From contig JALHOT010000002.1 of the NCBI GenBank assembly GCA_022842845.1, positions 124,001 through 188,000 on the forward strand: DNA of 64,000 nucleotides, in the 5' to 3' direction. This document shows positions 32,780-42,338 of this stretch, in pieces. This DNA is from Cyclobacteriaceae bacterium. GTDB taxonomy: Bacteria > Bacteroidota > Bacteroidia > Cytophagales > Cyclobacteriaceae. A model generated the notes under the pieces. The model searched no databases. It had not been told where the DNA came from and saw only the letters and a list, made by a program, of their open reading frames with translations. The first letter of the stretch is position 1. The number at the start of each line of letters is the position of its first letter. The position numbers and the translations under genes are program-made.

Positions 32780-34783
32780 ATGATGAGTATGCGTTATTGG
32801 TCATTTATTTTCATTGTTGTCGTAAGCGCTTCATGTAGTGTTGAGAAAAAAGCAATGAAGGCCTTTAACCGTGGCGAATACCAGAATGCCATCAGCCTTT
32901 ATCAAAAAACTCTTTCGAAAAATCCTGGGAAAGCTAATTACTTCATAGCAGAAAGCTACAGGCTCTCAAATCGCATAAAAGAGTCCGAAATTTTTTACGC
33001 CAATGCCAAAGGGCCAGGTATTGATAAAGATACCGTACAATTTTACTACGCGCAGGCCCTCAAAGCCAATGGCAAATACAGTGAAGCACTTGCCCTGCTA
33101 AATAACCTGGCTGAAAATGCCAGCAGTGATAAATTGAAGAGGCTTGCCAACGCTCAAGTAAGCGGCCTGCAAGAGTTAGAAAGTCTCAAACAGAAAAAGA
33201 GCTACTACCGTGTAAGAAACTTGGAAGCACTTAACACGCCTTCTGCAGAATACTCTCCGGTGTTTTTAAATAACGAATTGTACTTCACCTCCAATCGGGG
33301 TTCAGGTAAAATTTATGAAGCAGAGGGTAAACCTTTCTCGAATATTTACAAAGTGGCTTCAAGGGGTGCCAATGTTGATTTAAACACCCTCAGCCCTTTG
33401 CCAGCTACCGTTAACACAGAAGGTATTAACGATGGTTGCGTTACCTTTTCGCCCGATGGAAAAGTGATGGTTTTTGCCAAGGGTAATACAGGCAAGAAAA
33501 AAGGTTCCGAAGACGTTGACTTATACATTTCGCGCTTTAGAAATGGTGAATGGACGGCAGCGCAGGCTATTACCGGAAGCGTCAACACACCGGGTCATTG
33601 GGAATCCACTCCTTCCTTTAGCCCAGATGGACGCACGCTTTATTTTTCCTCTTCTCGTCCGGGTGGACAAGGTGGCCTTGACATCTATTCCGCACGCATG
33701 GATTCGCGCGGTCGATTTTCGCAAGTAAAAAACCTGGGCTCAGAAATCAATACACCTGGTGATGAATACTTCCCCCACATGGCAGAAGATGGCAAGCTTT
33801 ACTTTTCATCTGACGGACACGCAGGCTTTGGGATGCTCGATATTTTTGCGGTGAACCGCGTTAACGGACGCAACGTTATTCAAAATCTCGGTGAGCCTGT
33901 AAATTCTAATGCCGATGACTTTGGCATTTTTCTTTTCAAACCAGATCGAGGCTTTTTTACTTCTAACAGAGCAGATGGCAAGGGAGATGATGATGTGTTT
34001 ACCTTCATCAACGAAGATCCTAACCTCAAAATTATCAACTACTACTTGCAGGGCATTGTCTATACTCCCGATAAAGAAGGCAAGCTTCAAATCCTGCCCA
34101 ATACCAAAGTGAGCTTGCTTGACAACAAGCGCGAAAGCATGACCGATTACGTTACCGGAAATGATGGTAAGTTTCTTTTCAGAGTTTATGGTGATGAAGA
34201 TTATGAATTGTTCGGAGAACTACCGGGCTACCTTACCAAGCGCCAGCCCTATACTACTCGTGGCAAATCGGTAGATCCTGCGAGCTTAAAGGAATTGGTT
34301 ACTAACATTACCCTCGACACCATCCTGGTGATGGAGCGCATAGAGCTCAACAAAATCTTTGTGTTGGAAAATATCTATTTCGAATTTGATAAGTCAGACA
34401 TTACTCCACAGGCTGCAACCGAGCTCAACAAATTAGTAGATATACTCAAGGACAATCCGGAAATTAAAATTGAAATGGGTTCCCACACTGATAGCGTGGG
34501 CACACAGGATTACAATATTCAGCTTTCACAACGCAGGGCAGAATCTACCGTTCGCTACTTGGTCGCAAACGGCATCACGCAGCAGCGCTTAAGTGCCAAA
34601 GGTTATGGTGAAACAAAACCGGTTGCCCGCAATACAAATCCCGATGGCAGCGATAACCCGGTTGGCCGTGCCCGCAACCGAAGAACAGAGTTTAAGATCA
34701 TGGAGATCGGTGAAGTTATAAAACCGGTTAGTGAAGAGGCCGAATTTGATGAAGATAAATATTTCAAAGGCGATGGGAATTAG
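32780..34783 (+). CDS. PorE-like OmpA-family lipoprotein (TPR, beta-propeller, CRD, OmpA)
   Basis: A 667-residue outer-membrane-associated protein. After a lipoprotein-type signal (FIVVVSASCSVEKK) come TPR-like helices to about residue 130, then PD40/WD40-like propeller repeats (e.g. CVTFSPDGKVMVFAKG, TPSFSPDGRTLYFSSSRPGG, FPHMAEDGKLYFSSD) to about 400, a carboxypeptidase-regulatory-like domain around 420-510, and an OmpA peptidoglycan-binding domain (IYFEFDKSDITPQAATELNK, SQRRAESTVRYLV). This order is that of PorE, a peptidoglycan-linked part of the type IX secretion system. Similar proteins not tied to secretion also exist, so the role is likely but unproven; no other por gene is in view. 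The start could also be at 32789. Confidence 0.82.
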   Translation: MMSMRYWSFIFIVVVSASCSVEKKAMKAFNRGEYQNAISLYQKTLSKNPGKANYFIAESYRLSNRIKESEIFYANAKGPGIDKDTVQFYYAQALKANGKYSEALALLNNLAENASSDKLKRLANAQVSGLQELESLKQKKSYYRVRNLEALNTPSAEYSPVFLNNELYFTSNRGSGKIYEAEGKPFSNIYKVASRGANVDLNTLSPLPATVNTEGINDGCVTFSPDGKVMVFAKGNTGKKKGSEDVDLYISRFRNGEWTAAQAITGSVNTPGHWESTPSFSPDGRTLYFSSSRPGGQGGLDIYSARMDSRGRFSQVKNLGSEINTPGDEYFPHMAEDGKLYFSSDGHAGFGMLDIFAVNRVNGRNVIQNLGEPVNSNADDFGIFLFKPDRGFFTSNRADGKGDDDVFTFINEDPNLKIINYYLQGIVYTPDKEGKLQILPNTKVSLLDNKRESMTDYVTGNDGKFLFRVYGDEDYELFGELPGYLTKRQPYTTRGKSVDPASLKELVTNITLDTILVMERIELNKIFVLENIYFEFDKSDITPQAATELNKLVDILKDNPEIKIEMGSHTDSVGTQDYNIQLSQRRAESTVRYLVANGITQQRLSAKGYGETKPVARNTNPDGSDNPVGRARNRRTEFKIMEIGEVIKPVSEEAEFDEDKYFKGDGN

Positions 34784-34853
34784 CCCGCTTACCTATCAAA
34801 AAATAATCTTATAACTTCTATTCCTATTTTTTACCTTCATCACTATTTTACCT

Positions 34854-37800
34854 GTGATGGAAAACAAAGCATCTCTACTGCTTACAGCGAGCCTGCTCCT
34901 GTTTGGTTTGATTTCGTTTAACGCCTCTGCTCAAACAATAATTTCCTTTGATGAAGATTGGCGCTTTCATTTTGGCCATGCTGACGACCCAACCAAAGAT
35001 TTCAATTTTAGTTTAGCTACCATCTTTTCTAAATCAGGCAGTGCTTTAGCGACAGCCATCGATCCAAAATTTGACGATAGCCAATGGCGCAGTTTAAATG
35101 TGCCTCACGATTGGGCCGTTGAGTTGCCTTTTGTCAACAAAGATAATTTTGATGTTCAATCACATGGCTATAGACCTGTAGGAGGCTTCTTCCCCGAGAC
35201 AAGCATCGGTTGGTACCGCAAACATTTCAATCTAAATAAAGCCGACTCTGGGCTTCGCTTTCAACTTCAGTTCGATGGGGTATTTCGCGATGCCAGCATG
35301 TGGGTCAACGGGTTTTACCTCGGTACTAACGAAAGTGGTTATGTAGGCATTACCTACGACATTACCGACTACTTAAATTTTAATCGAGAAAACGTAATAG
35401 TGGTACGCGTAGACGCCACACAATACGAAGGCTGGTTCTACGAAGGGGCCGGTATTTACAGACATGTGTGGTTAAATAAAATCAATAACCTGCACTTTGC
35501 AGAAGGCGGTGTGTTTGCCCATTCTACAGTAGCAGGTAAAAGTGCTACCATCACTGTTGAAACCATTGTACAAAATCAAAATCTGACAGCTGCCAACTGT
35601 ACGGTACATACTTACCTCACCGATCGAAACGGTAAAAAAATTACACAAAGCAAAGAGAAGGCCCTGAGTCTCGCTGTTAATGCACAAGGTAGATTGGTTC
35701 AAAAGATTAGCGTCCCCAATCCCAGGCTCTGGTCACTGGAAGATCCCTATCTATACAAACTTGTAGCTGTTATTAAAAGCAACGGACGCGTAGTTGATAC
35801 CAGGCGAGAACGCATTGGTATCAGAACTATTCGCATTGATGCTAAGGAGGGCTTTTTCTTAAATGGAAAAGCTGTAAAAATTCTTGGCACCAATAACCAT
35901 CAAGATCATGCTGGTTTAGGAAGTGCCTTGCCGGATTATTTACAATACTATCGCATACGCTTGTTAAAAAACATGGGCTCTAATGCCTATCGCGCCAGCC
36001 ACCACGCTCCAACGCCAGAGCTACTAGACGCTTGCGATAGTTTAGGAATGCTCGTCATGAGTGAGCAGCGCTTGCTGAACAGCAGCCCCGAGTATATGGA
36101 TCAGTTTACAAGACTGATTTTGCGCGACAGAAATCATCCTTCCATTTTTATGTGGTCGATTGGCAATGAAGAAGGATGGATACAAACTACCAGTGTGGGC
36201 AAGCGTATTGCGCAAACACTGCTGGCAAAACAAAAAGAGCTCGATCCTACGCGCACCAGTATTTACGCTGCTGATTTGCCTAATGTTTTCAACGGCATCA
36301 ATGAAGTCATTCCTGTACGTGGTTTTAACTACAGGCAATTTGCTGTAGCTGATTATCACCGCGATCATCCGAATCAACCCATCATCGGTACTGAAATGGG
36401 AAGCACGGTAACCACGCGTGGCATCTATGAAAAAGATACCGTGCGTGCTTACGTGCCAGATCAGGATATAACAGCACCCTGGTGGGCCAGTAGAGCAGAA
36501 GACTGGTGGACGCTGGCTGCTAACAATAAGTATTGGCTCGGGGGTTTTATTTGGACGGGCCTCGATTATCGCGGAGAACCAACTCCCTATAAATGGCCTA
36601 ACATCAATTCGCATTTTGGTGTGATGGATGTGGCCGGTTTTCCAAAAAATATTTATTACTACTACCAAAGCTGGTGGACAAATCACGACATCCTTCATAT
36701 TTCTCCTCATTGGAACTGGCCAGATAAAAGAGGGCAGGTGATTGATGTGTGGGTAAACTCCAATGCCGATGAAGTAGAACTCTTTCTTAACGACAAGAGC
36801 CTCGGCAAGAAAGTAATGGCTCGCAACAGTCATTTAAAATGGCCGGTAATCTATGAACCAGGAAAGCTGGAGGCTGTTGCTTACAAAAAAGGAAAAACAT
36901 TTAAGCACAAAGTTGAAACAACCTGGCAAGCCTTTGAGGTAGTATTAACACCTTACAAAACCACCATGTTAGCCGATGGTAAAGACGCCACTGTGATTAA
37001 TGTATCCATCATCGATAATCAAGGGCGTGAAGTACCAATGGCCGATAACATGATTCGTTTCGCAATTAGTGGAGACGCAAAAATTATTGGTGTGGGCAAT
37101 GGTGACCCAAGCAGTCATGAGCCTGATAAATGTGCAGAAGGTCTTTGGCAGCGCAGTGCCTTTAATGGAAAATGTCAGGTAATCGTGCAGGCGGGCAAAA
37201 CACCGGGCATCATTAAGTTCGAAGCTAAAGCTGCGGGGCTTTGGTCTGGGTCTACCGATATCATCACGATTTCTCCGGGCAGTGTGGCAAGCATTAGCAA
37301 AGATAAAACGTATGAACTGATTGGAGAATCAGCCAAAAGCAGAGAGGTCGGTCAAATGATGGGAGCTGATATCTCCTTTTTACCAGAGTTGGAAGCACGC
37401 GGCATTAAATTTTCTGATAAGGGTATTGAAAAAGATGCCATTGAAATCTTAAAAGATCACGGCTTCAACTATGTGAGGCTGCGCATTTTTAATAATCCCG
37501 CTAACGAAAACGGTTACTCACCGGGGCAAGGCTTTTGCGATTTGGAACACACCAAACAAATGGCCAAAAGGGTTAAGGCTGCCGGCATGAAATTCCTCTT
37601 AGATTTTCACTACAGTGATTATTGGGCCGACCCGGGCAAACAATATAAACCAGAGGCCTGGAAAAATTTAGGCTTTACTGATTTAAAGAAAGCTGTGTTC
37701 GATTACACCAAGCATGTTATGACCGAGTTGAGTGCACAGGGCACAACACCCGATATGGTGCAGGTTGGTAATGAAATCAATCATGGTATTATATGGCCAG

Positions 37801-38261
37801 AGGGCAGCGTGAGTCACTTGGATAGTCTGGCACAACTGATTCGTGCTGGCACAGCAGCTGTAAAAGCAGTAGACCCTACGGTAGTCATGATGTTACATGT
37901 GGCTTTGGGTGGACAGCACGATGAGTCAGCCTTCTTTATTGATAACATGGTAGCGCGTGGTGTACACTTTGATGTGATTGGTGAATCTTATTATCCAAAA
38001 TGGCACGGTACGCTTGATGATCTGCGCGACAATCTTCACGACTTGGTGAAGCGCTATAATAAAGATGTGATTGTAGTTGAGTATTCTCATCGAAAAGAAG
38101 AAGTGAACAAAATTGCCTTTGAAGTACCCGGAGGTAAGGGCAAGGGTACCTGCATCTGGGAACCTCTCAATACCTGGGAATCCATTTTCGACAAAGAGGG
38201 GAAATCCAACCAACTGATTGAGCTCTATGATGTAATGAGTAGGGCCTACTTAAAAAAATAG
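34854..38261 (+). CDS. Bifunctional GH2 beta-galactosidase / GH53 endo-beta-1,4-galactanase fusion
   Basis: A 1135-residue exported enzyme with a signal peptide ending near NASAQ. Residues about 30-800 are a GH2 beta-galactosidase: sandwich domains (SIGWYRKHFNL, GWFYEGAGIYRHVWL), the acid/base in SIGNEEGW (E439), the nucleophile in GTEMG (E514), then beta-rich C-terminal domains. From about residue 835 to the end is a GH53 galactanase: GADISFLPELEARGIKFSDK, NYVRLRIFNNPAN, LLDFHYSDYWADPGKQ, acid/base in QVGNEINHG (E974), nucleophile in VVEYSHR (E1076), and CIWEPLNTW. Both active sites look complete. The endo enzyme would cut the galactan and the exo part release galactose. It is followed by a sodium symporter (38303). 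Confidence 0.92.
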   Translation: MMENKASLLLTASLLLFGLISFNASAQTIISFDEDWRFHFGHADDPTKDFNFSLATIFSKSGSALATAIDPKFDDSQWRSLNVPHDWAVELPFVNKDNFDVQSHGYRPVGGFFPETSIGWYRKHFNLNKADSGLRFQLQFDGVFRDASMWVNGFYLGTNESGYVGITYDITDYLNFNRENVIVVRVDATQYEGWFYEGAGIYRHVWLNKINNLHFAEGGVFAHSTVAGKSATITVETIVQNQNLTAANCTVHTYLTDRNGKKITQSKEKALSLAVNAQGRLVQKISVPNPRLWSLEDPYLYKLVAVIKSNGRVVDTRRERIGIRTIRIDAKEGFFLNGKAVKILGTNNHQDHAGLGSALPDYLQYYRIRLLKNMGSNAYRASHHAPTPELLDACDSLGMLVMSEQRLLNSSPEYMDQFTRLILRDRNHPSIFMWSIGNEEGWIQTTSVGKRIAQTLLAKQKELDPTRTSIYAADLPNVFNGINEVIPVRGFNYRQFAVADYHRDHPNQPIIGTEMGSTVTTRGIYEKDTVRAYVPDQDITAPWWASRAEDWWTLAANNKYWLGGFIWTGLDYRGEPTPYKWPNINSHFGVMDVAGFPKNIYYYYQSWWTNHDILHISPHWNWPDKRGQVIDVWVNSNADEVELFLNDKSLGKKVMARNSHLKWPVIYEPGKLEAVAYKKGKTFKHKVETTWQAFEVVLTPYKTTMLADGKDATVINVSIIDNQGREVPMADNMIRFAISGDAKIIGVGNGDPSSHEPDKCAEGLWQRSAFNGKCQVIVQAGKTPGIIKFEAKAAGLWSGSTDIITISPGSVASISKDKTYELIGESAKSREVGQMMGADISFLPELEARGIKFSDKGIEKDAIEILKDHGFNYVRLRIFNNPANENGYSPGQGFCDLEHTKQMAKRVKAAGMKFLLDFHYSDYWADPGKQYKPEAWKNLGFTDLKKAVFDYTKHVMTELSAQGTTPDMVQVGNEINHGIIWPEGSVSHLDSLAQLIRAGTAAVKAVDPTVVMMLHVALGGQHDESAFFIDNMVARGVHFDVIGESYYPKWHGTLDDLRDNLHDLVKRYNKDVIVVEYSHRKEEVNKIAFEVPGGKGKGTCIWEPLNTWESIFDKEGKSNQLIELYDVMSRAYLKK

Positions 38262-38302
38262 GGCATTTGATTAATCTAAATTTATAACCAATACCTGGCT
38301 AT

Positions 38303-39994
38303 ATGAATCAAGTTTTGCAGACCAGCGATTACATCGTATTCCTCACCTACTTTATTATCGTATCAGGCTACGGTTGGTGGGTTTATAGTAGAAAGAAGTC
38401 TGCTGAGTCCTCCACAAAAGACTATTTCTTGGCCGAGGGCTCATTAACCTGGTGGGCCATTGGTGCATCTTTAATCGCCTCCAACATTTCTGCCGAACAA
38501 TTTATTGGTATGAGTGGCGAAGGTTTCTTTGCCGGCATTGCCATAGCTGCTTACGAATGGGTGGCGGCCATTGCCTTGATTATTATTGCCGTCTGGTTTA
38601 TCCCGGTGTATCTCAAAAACAAGATTTACACCATGCCCCAGTTTTTAAAGCAACGCTATAACGAAACAGTGGCCATTGTCATGGCTGTCTTCTGGTTGTT
38701 TCTGTATGTATTCGTCAATCTTACTTCAATCTTGTATTTAGGCGCTATGGCCATCAGTGGTCTGGCAGGTGCAGAATACTTTTATGTAATCGTATTGGGG
38801 CTTGCCGCCTTTGCTTTTGTTATCACCATTGGCGGTATGAAGGTGATTGGCTATACTGATGTTATTCAGGTGGCCGTGCTTATCATAGGTGGTTTTGTAG
38901 CGGTTTACCTGGCCTTATACACAGTAGATGAAGCCCTTAACCAGGGGAACAGTGCCATCAATGGCTTTCTGACCTTAATGAAAAAAGCACCCGATCATTT
39001 TCATATGATTTTCGATAAACCAAATGCCAATAGCAGCGGTGAATACATAAGTAAATACATAGCTCTGCCTGGTATCACCATGTATTTTGCAGGCCAGTGG
39101 ATTGCCAACCTCAATTACTGGGGCTGTAACCAATACATCACCCAACGCGCTTTGGGTGCTGATTTAAAAACTGCACGCAACGGCATTCTATTCGCAGGCT
39201 TTTTGAAATTGTTTATGCCCGTGATTGTGATGTTGCCCGGTATCGCTGCCTATGTTCTTTATCAGCACGGGTATTTTGAAGCCAGCGTTTTTGATGGTAA
39301 GAAAGATGGTGCATATTCAGCCATCTTAAGTCTGCTGCCAGCAGGTATGAAAGGTCTTTCGGCTGCCGCTTTAACCGCAGCCATTGTGGCATCATTGGCC
39401 GGAAAGGCCAATAGTATTTCCACTATTTTCACACTTGACATCTACCACAACTATTTCAACAAAACGGCCAGTGAAAAACAACTCGTTTGGGTAGGGCGTC
39501 TTACTGTTTTAGTGGCCATGCTGATTGCGATATTCTGTACTTGGGATGACTTGTTGGGCATTGGTGGGGAGGGTGGCTTTACCTTCATCCAGAAGTATAC
39601 AGGCTTTATCAGTCCAGGTGTATTTGCCATGTTTATTTTGGGGATGTTTTGGAAAAGAACCACCGGCACAGCGGCCATCGTAGGCATAGTTGCCGGATTC
39701 CTCCTCTCCATATTTTTTAATAACTACGCACCAAGCCTGCTGGGTAACGAAACGCTGCTTTACACGGCCTACCCCGATGGTAAGGGCGGCTATGAAATAC
39801 CCTTCTTAATTAATATGGGATGGTCCTTCTTCTTTACCATGATATTGATGATAGCCATTAGTTTTGCGGGGCCTAAAGTCAATCCGAAAGCTTTTGCTCT
39901 TGATATGGCTATGTTTAAAGTCAGTGCTTCCAATACCGTTTGGATCACGATTATTATTATGGTAGTAATTGCCTTATACGCCAAGTTTTGGTAA
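38303..39994 (+). CDS. Sodium/solute symporter (SGLT-type sugar transporter)
   Basis: A 563-residue inner-membrane protein of the SSS family that imports a solute with Na+. Roughly 13-14 hydrophobic segments are visible. The family signature AIGASLIASNISAEQFIGMS and the following GEGFFAGIAIAAYEW belong to the sugar (SGLT) branch, as does GQWIANLNYWGCNQYITQRA. Located 41 bases after the GH2-GH53 gene, it probably takes up the galactose or short galacto-oligosaccharide that enzyme releases; substrate is inferred from context. No SusC/SusD pair accompanies it. Confidence 0.88.
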   Translation: MNQVLQTSDYIVFLTYFIIVSGYGWWVYSRKKSAESSTKDYFLAEGSLTWWAIGASLIASNISAEQFIGMSGEGFFAGIAIAAYEWVAAIALIIIAVWFIPVYLKNKIYTMPQFLKQRYNETVAIVMAVFWLFLYVFVNLTSILYLGAMAISGLAGAEYFYVIVLGLAAFAFVITIGGMKVIGYTDVIQVAVLIIGGFVAVYLALYTVDEALNQGNSAINGFLTLMKKAPDHFHMIFDKPNANSSGEYISKYIALPGITMYFAGQWIANLNYWGCNQYITQRALGADLKTARNGILFAGFLKLFMPVIVMLPGIAAYVLYQHGYFEASVFDGKKDGAYSAILSLLPAGMKGLSAAALTAAIVASLAGKANSISTIFTLDIYHNYFNKTASEKQLVWVGRLTVLVAMLIAIFCTWDDLLGIGGEGGFTFIQKYTGFISPGVFAMFILGMFWKRTTGTAAIVGIVAGFLLSIFFNNYAPSLLGNETLLYTAYPDGKGGYEIPFLINMGWSFFFTMILMIAISFAGPKVNPKAFALDMAMFKVSASNTVWITIIIMVVIALYAKFW

Positions 39995-40027
39995 GCAGAT
40001 TTAACTCTATTTATTAATCTAATTCTA

Positions 40028-40035
40028 TACTTTTG
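40028..40035 (+). promoter_or_regulatory. -7 element (TACTTTTG) before fumC
   Basis: TACTTTTG is an exact TAnnTTTG match 23 bases before the fumC ATG. No TTTG box is visible at 19-21 bases upstream, so only half the promoter is supported. Confidence 0.4.
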
Positions 40036-40058
40036 CCAGAGCTAAAAAATTAAAACGT

Positions 40059-41459
40059 ATGAGTTTCCGCATCGAAAAAGATACCATGGGCGAAGTACAG
40101 GTTCCCTCTGACAAATATTGGGGAGCACAAACCGAACGGTCGCGCAACAATTTTAAAATCGGGCCCGAGGCAAGCATGCCAAAGGAAATTGTTTATGCTT
40201 TTGCCTACCTTAAAAAAGCAGCCGCACAGGCCAACCACGAATTGGGTGTGCTGAGTGCTGACAAAAAAGATTTAATAGCGAAGGTCTGCGATGAAATCCT
40301 GACTGGACAACATGATGGAGAGTTTCCTTTAGTGATCTGGCAGACAGGATCTGGTACACAAAGCAACATGAATGTTAACGAAGTGATCGCTTATCGTGCT
40401 CACGTTATCACTGGTGGTAAACTCACAGACGAAAAGAAAGTGCTCCATCCCAACGATGATGTGAATAAATCGCAATCATCTAACGATACCTTTCCAACAG
40501 CCATGCACATTGCCGCTTACAAGCAAGTATTGGAGATTACTTTGCCCGGTATGGAGAAGCTACGCGATACGTTGGCAAAAAAGGCCGCTGAATACAATAA
40601 TATTGTGAAGACCGGCCGCACCCACTTTATGGATGCTACCCCCCTTACTTTGGGGCAGGAATTCTCTGGCTATGTGCAGCAGATTACCAATAGTATTCGT
40701 GCTATTAAAAATGCTCTAGAGATAGTAACTGAGCTGGCTTTGGGTGGAACCGCTGTAGGCACTGGCCTAAATACGCCTAAGGGATATGATGTGCTGGTGG
40801 CAAAAAAGATTGCAGACCTTACGGGCTATCCTTTTGTAACAGCACCCAATAAGTTTGAAGCGCTAGCTGCGCACGATGGTATGGTGGAGCTGTCAGGGGC
40901 TTTGAAACGTGCCGCTGTTGCTTTGATGAAAGTCGCCAACGACATTCGTATGTTAAGCTCCGGCCCTCGGAGTGGTATAGGTGAAATCGTCATTCCGGAT
41001 AATGAACCAGGTTCATCCATCATGCCTGGTAAAGTAAATCCTACACAACCCGAAGCGCTCACCATGGTTTGTGCACAAGTGATGGGTAACGATGTAGCCG
41101 TTTCGGTAGGCGGTTCTATGGGTCATTTTGAGCTTAATGTTTTCAAGCCAGTGATTGCCGCTAACGTTTTACAATCGGCACGCCTCATCGGAGATGCCTG
41201 CGTATCTTTTAATGATAAGTGCGCGGTGGGTATTGAACCTAACCTGGCCATCATTAAACAACACATGGAAAACTCTCTTATGCTTGTTACAGCGCTCAAT
41301 ACGCATATCGGTTATGAGAATGCTGCTAAAATCGCAAAGACAGCGCATAAAGAAAACAAAACCTTGCGACAGGCAGCCCTTGACCTGGGTTTAGTTACCA
41401 ATGAGCAATTCGACCAATGGGTGAGGCCCGAAAAGATGGTGGGAAGCTTAGAAAAATAA
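40059..41459 (+). CDS. fumC: Fumarate hydratase class II
   Basis: Iron-independent fumarase interconverting fumarate and malate in the TCA cycle. The 466-residue length is normal. The superfamily signature [16 protein letters not shown] is present, as are [47 protein letters not shown] and GIEPN. These distinguish FumC from aspartase by overall pattern, though the two families are related. It is monocistronic, with a TAnnTTTG element upstream and an unusual inverted repeat downstream. Confidence 0.95.
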   Translation: MSFRIEKDTMGEVQVPSDKYWGAQTERSRNNFKIGPEASMPKEIVYAFAYLKKAAAQANHELGVLSADKKDLIAKVCDEILTGQHDGEFPLVIWQTGSGTQSNMNVNEVIAYRAHVITGGKLTDEKKVLHPNDDVNKSQSSNDTFPTAMHIAAYKQVLEITLPGMEKLRDTLAKKAAEYNNIVKTGRTHFMDATPLTLGQEFSGYVQQITNSIRAIKNALEIVTELALGGTAVGTGLNTPKGYDVLVAKKIADLTGYPFVTAPNKFEALAAHDGMVELSGALKRAAVALMKVANDIRMLSSGPRSGIGEIVIPDNEPGSSIMPGKVNPTQPEALTMVCAQVMGNDVAVSVGGSMGHFELNVFKPVIAANVLQSARLIGDACVSFNDKCAVGIEPNLAIIKQHMENSLMLVTALNTHIGYENAAKIAKTAHKENKTLRQAALDLGLVTNEQFDQWVRPEKMVGSLEK

Positions 41460-41481
41460 AAACGCTTTGCGCAAACTTTAT

Positions 41482-41525
41482 CCAGCGATTCTTGCTCTTG
41501 CATTTGACAAGTAAAGGATCGCTGG
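41482..41525. other. Long hairpin between fumC and the SPOR-like gene
   Basis: CCAGCGAT (41482-41489) pairs with ATCGCTGG (41518-41525); inside, CTTG and CAAG can extend the stem. There is no T-run after it on the plus strand, so it is not a standard intrinsic terminator. It could protect the 3' end of fumC mRNA or be a leader element of the next gene. Confidence 0.4.
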
Positions 41526-41588
41526 CTTAGATCAAGCAAACATTTCAAATTATTTTGTACTTTTATTGTTGATTAAACCCAACGCACA

Positions 41589-42236
41589 ATGAAAAACAGA
41601 CTAGTATTATTTTTTTGTCTGGCGTTAATGGCAGCCTCCACAGCCAGCTTCGCGCAACTATCAAAGAAGGAAAAGAAGGAGTGGAAAAAGAAAGCCAAAG
41701 AATTCGCCAAGAATCCTGAAAGTTTAAAGACACTAACAGAAGAAAAGCAAGTTGCTGATAATTCAGTAGGTGATCTTACCAACCAGGTAAAAGCTTTACA
41801 GGGTCAGTTGGCACCTAAAGATTCCAGAATAGCCGAATTAGAGGACGAGCTTTCCAGAGCCAATAGCCAACTATCTGCTACCCGCGCAGAATTGGCACAG
41901 ATGAAATCTACTCCGGCTGCACCAGCCCCAATGGATTTCTCTAAAGGCGTTGTTTTTAAGGTTCAGATTGGTGCCTTTAAGAACAAAGACTTGTCAAAAT
42001 ACTTTGAGAACAATCCAAACTTTGGTGGCGAAGCGGCTAAAGGCGAAGCTGACCCACAGAAATTAACCATCGGTGTATTTCGCGATTATTGGGAAGCTGA
42101 TACTTTCAAAAAGTACATGCGCGAAATGGGCGTTAAAGATGCCTGGATTGTCCCATACAGAGACGGCCAGCGTGTAGAAATTAAGGATGTTTTAGAAGGT
42201 GTAACCAGCGATAAACCGGCTGAAGGCACTAAATAG
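41589..42236 (+). CDS. Exported coiled-coil protein with SPOR-like C-terminal domain
   Basis: A 215-residue exported protein. Signal peptide MKNRLVLFFCLALMAASTASFAQ, then a lysine-rich helix (KKEKKEWKKKAKEFAK), a coiled coil of about residues 50-100 (DSRIAELEDELSRANSQLSA), a proline/alanine linker and a C-terminal domain beginning VVFKVQIGAFKNKDLSKYF that matches the start of SPOR peptidoglycan-binding domains, with the later GVFRDYWEADTFKKYMREMG as its second half. Probably envelope or cell-wall associated. I do not know a named homologue. A terminator follows. Confidence 0.75.
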   Translation: MKNRLVLFFCLALMAASTASFAQLSKKEKKEWKKKAKEFAKNPESLKTLTEEKQVADNSVGDLTNQVKALQGQLAPKDSRIAELEDELSRANSQLSATRAELAQMKSTPAAPAPMDFSKGVVFKVQIGAFKNKDLSKYFENNPNFGGEAAKGEADPQKLTIGVFRDYWEADTFKKYMREMGVKDAWIVPYRDGQRVEIKDVLEGVTSDKPAEGTK

Positions 42237-42260
42237 TTTTTTTACACATAAAGGAATTTG

Positions 42261-42290
42261 GCGGTGTCACAAAATGACACCGCTATTTTT
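42261..42290 (+). terminator. Terminator after the SPOR-like gene
   Basis: GCGGTGTCA (42261-42269) and TGACACCGC (42275-42283) form a nine-base stem with a five-base loop followed by a T-rich tail, 24 bases after the stop. Confidence 0.8.
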
Positions 42291-42338
42291 TTATACTTGT
42301 AATAACATAAGCACACACCCCAATCTTGGCCAATACCT

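Noticed and set aside
36042..36833. A 263-residue antisense frame inside the GH2 module
   Set aside because: The sense frame holds the GH2 catalytic residues; the antisense one has no motif.
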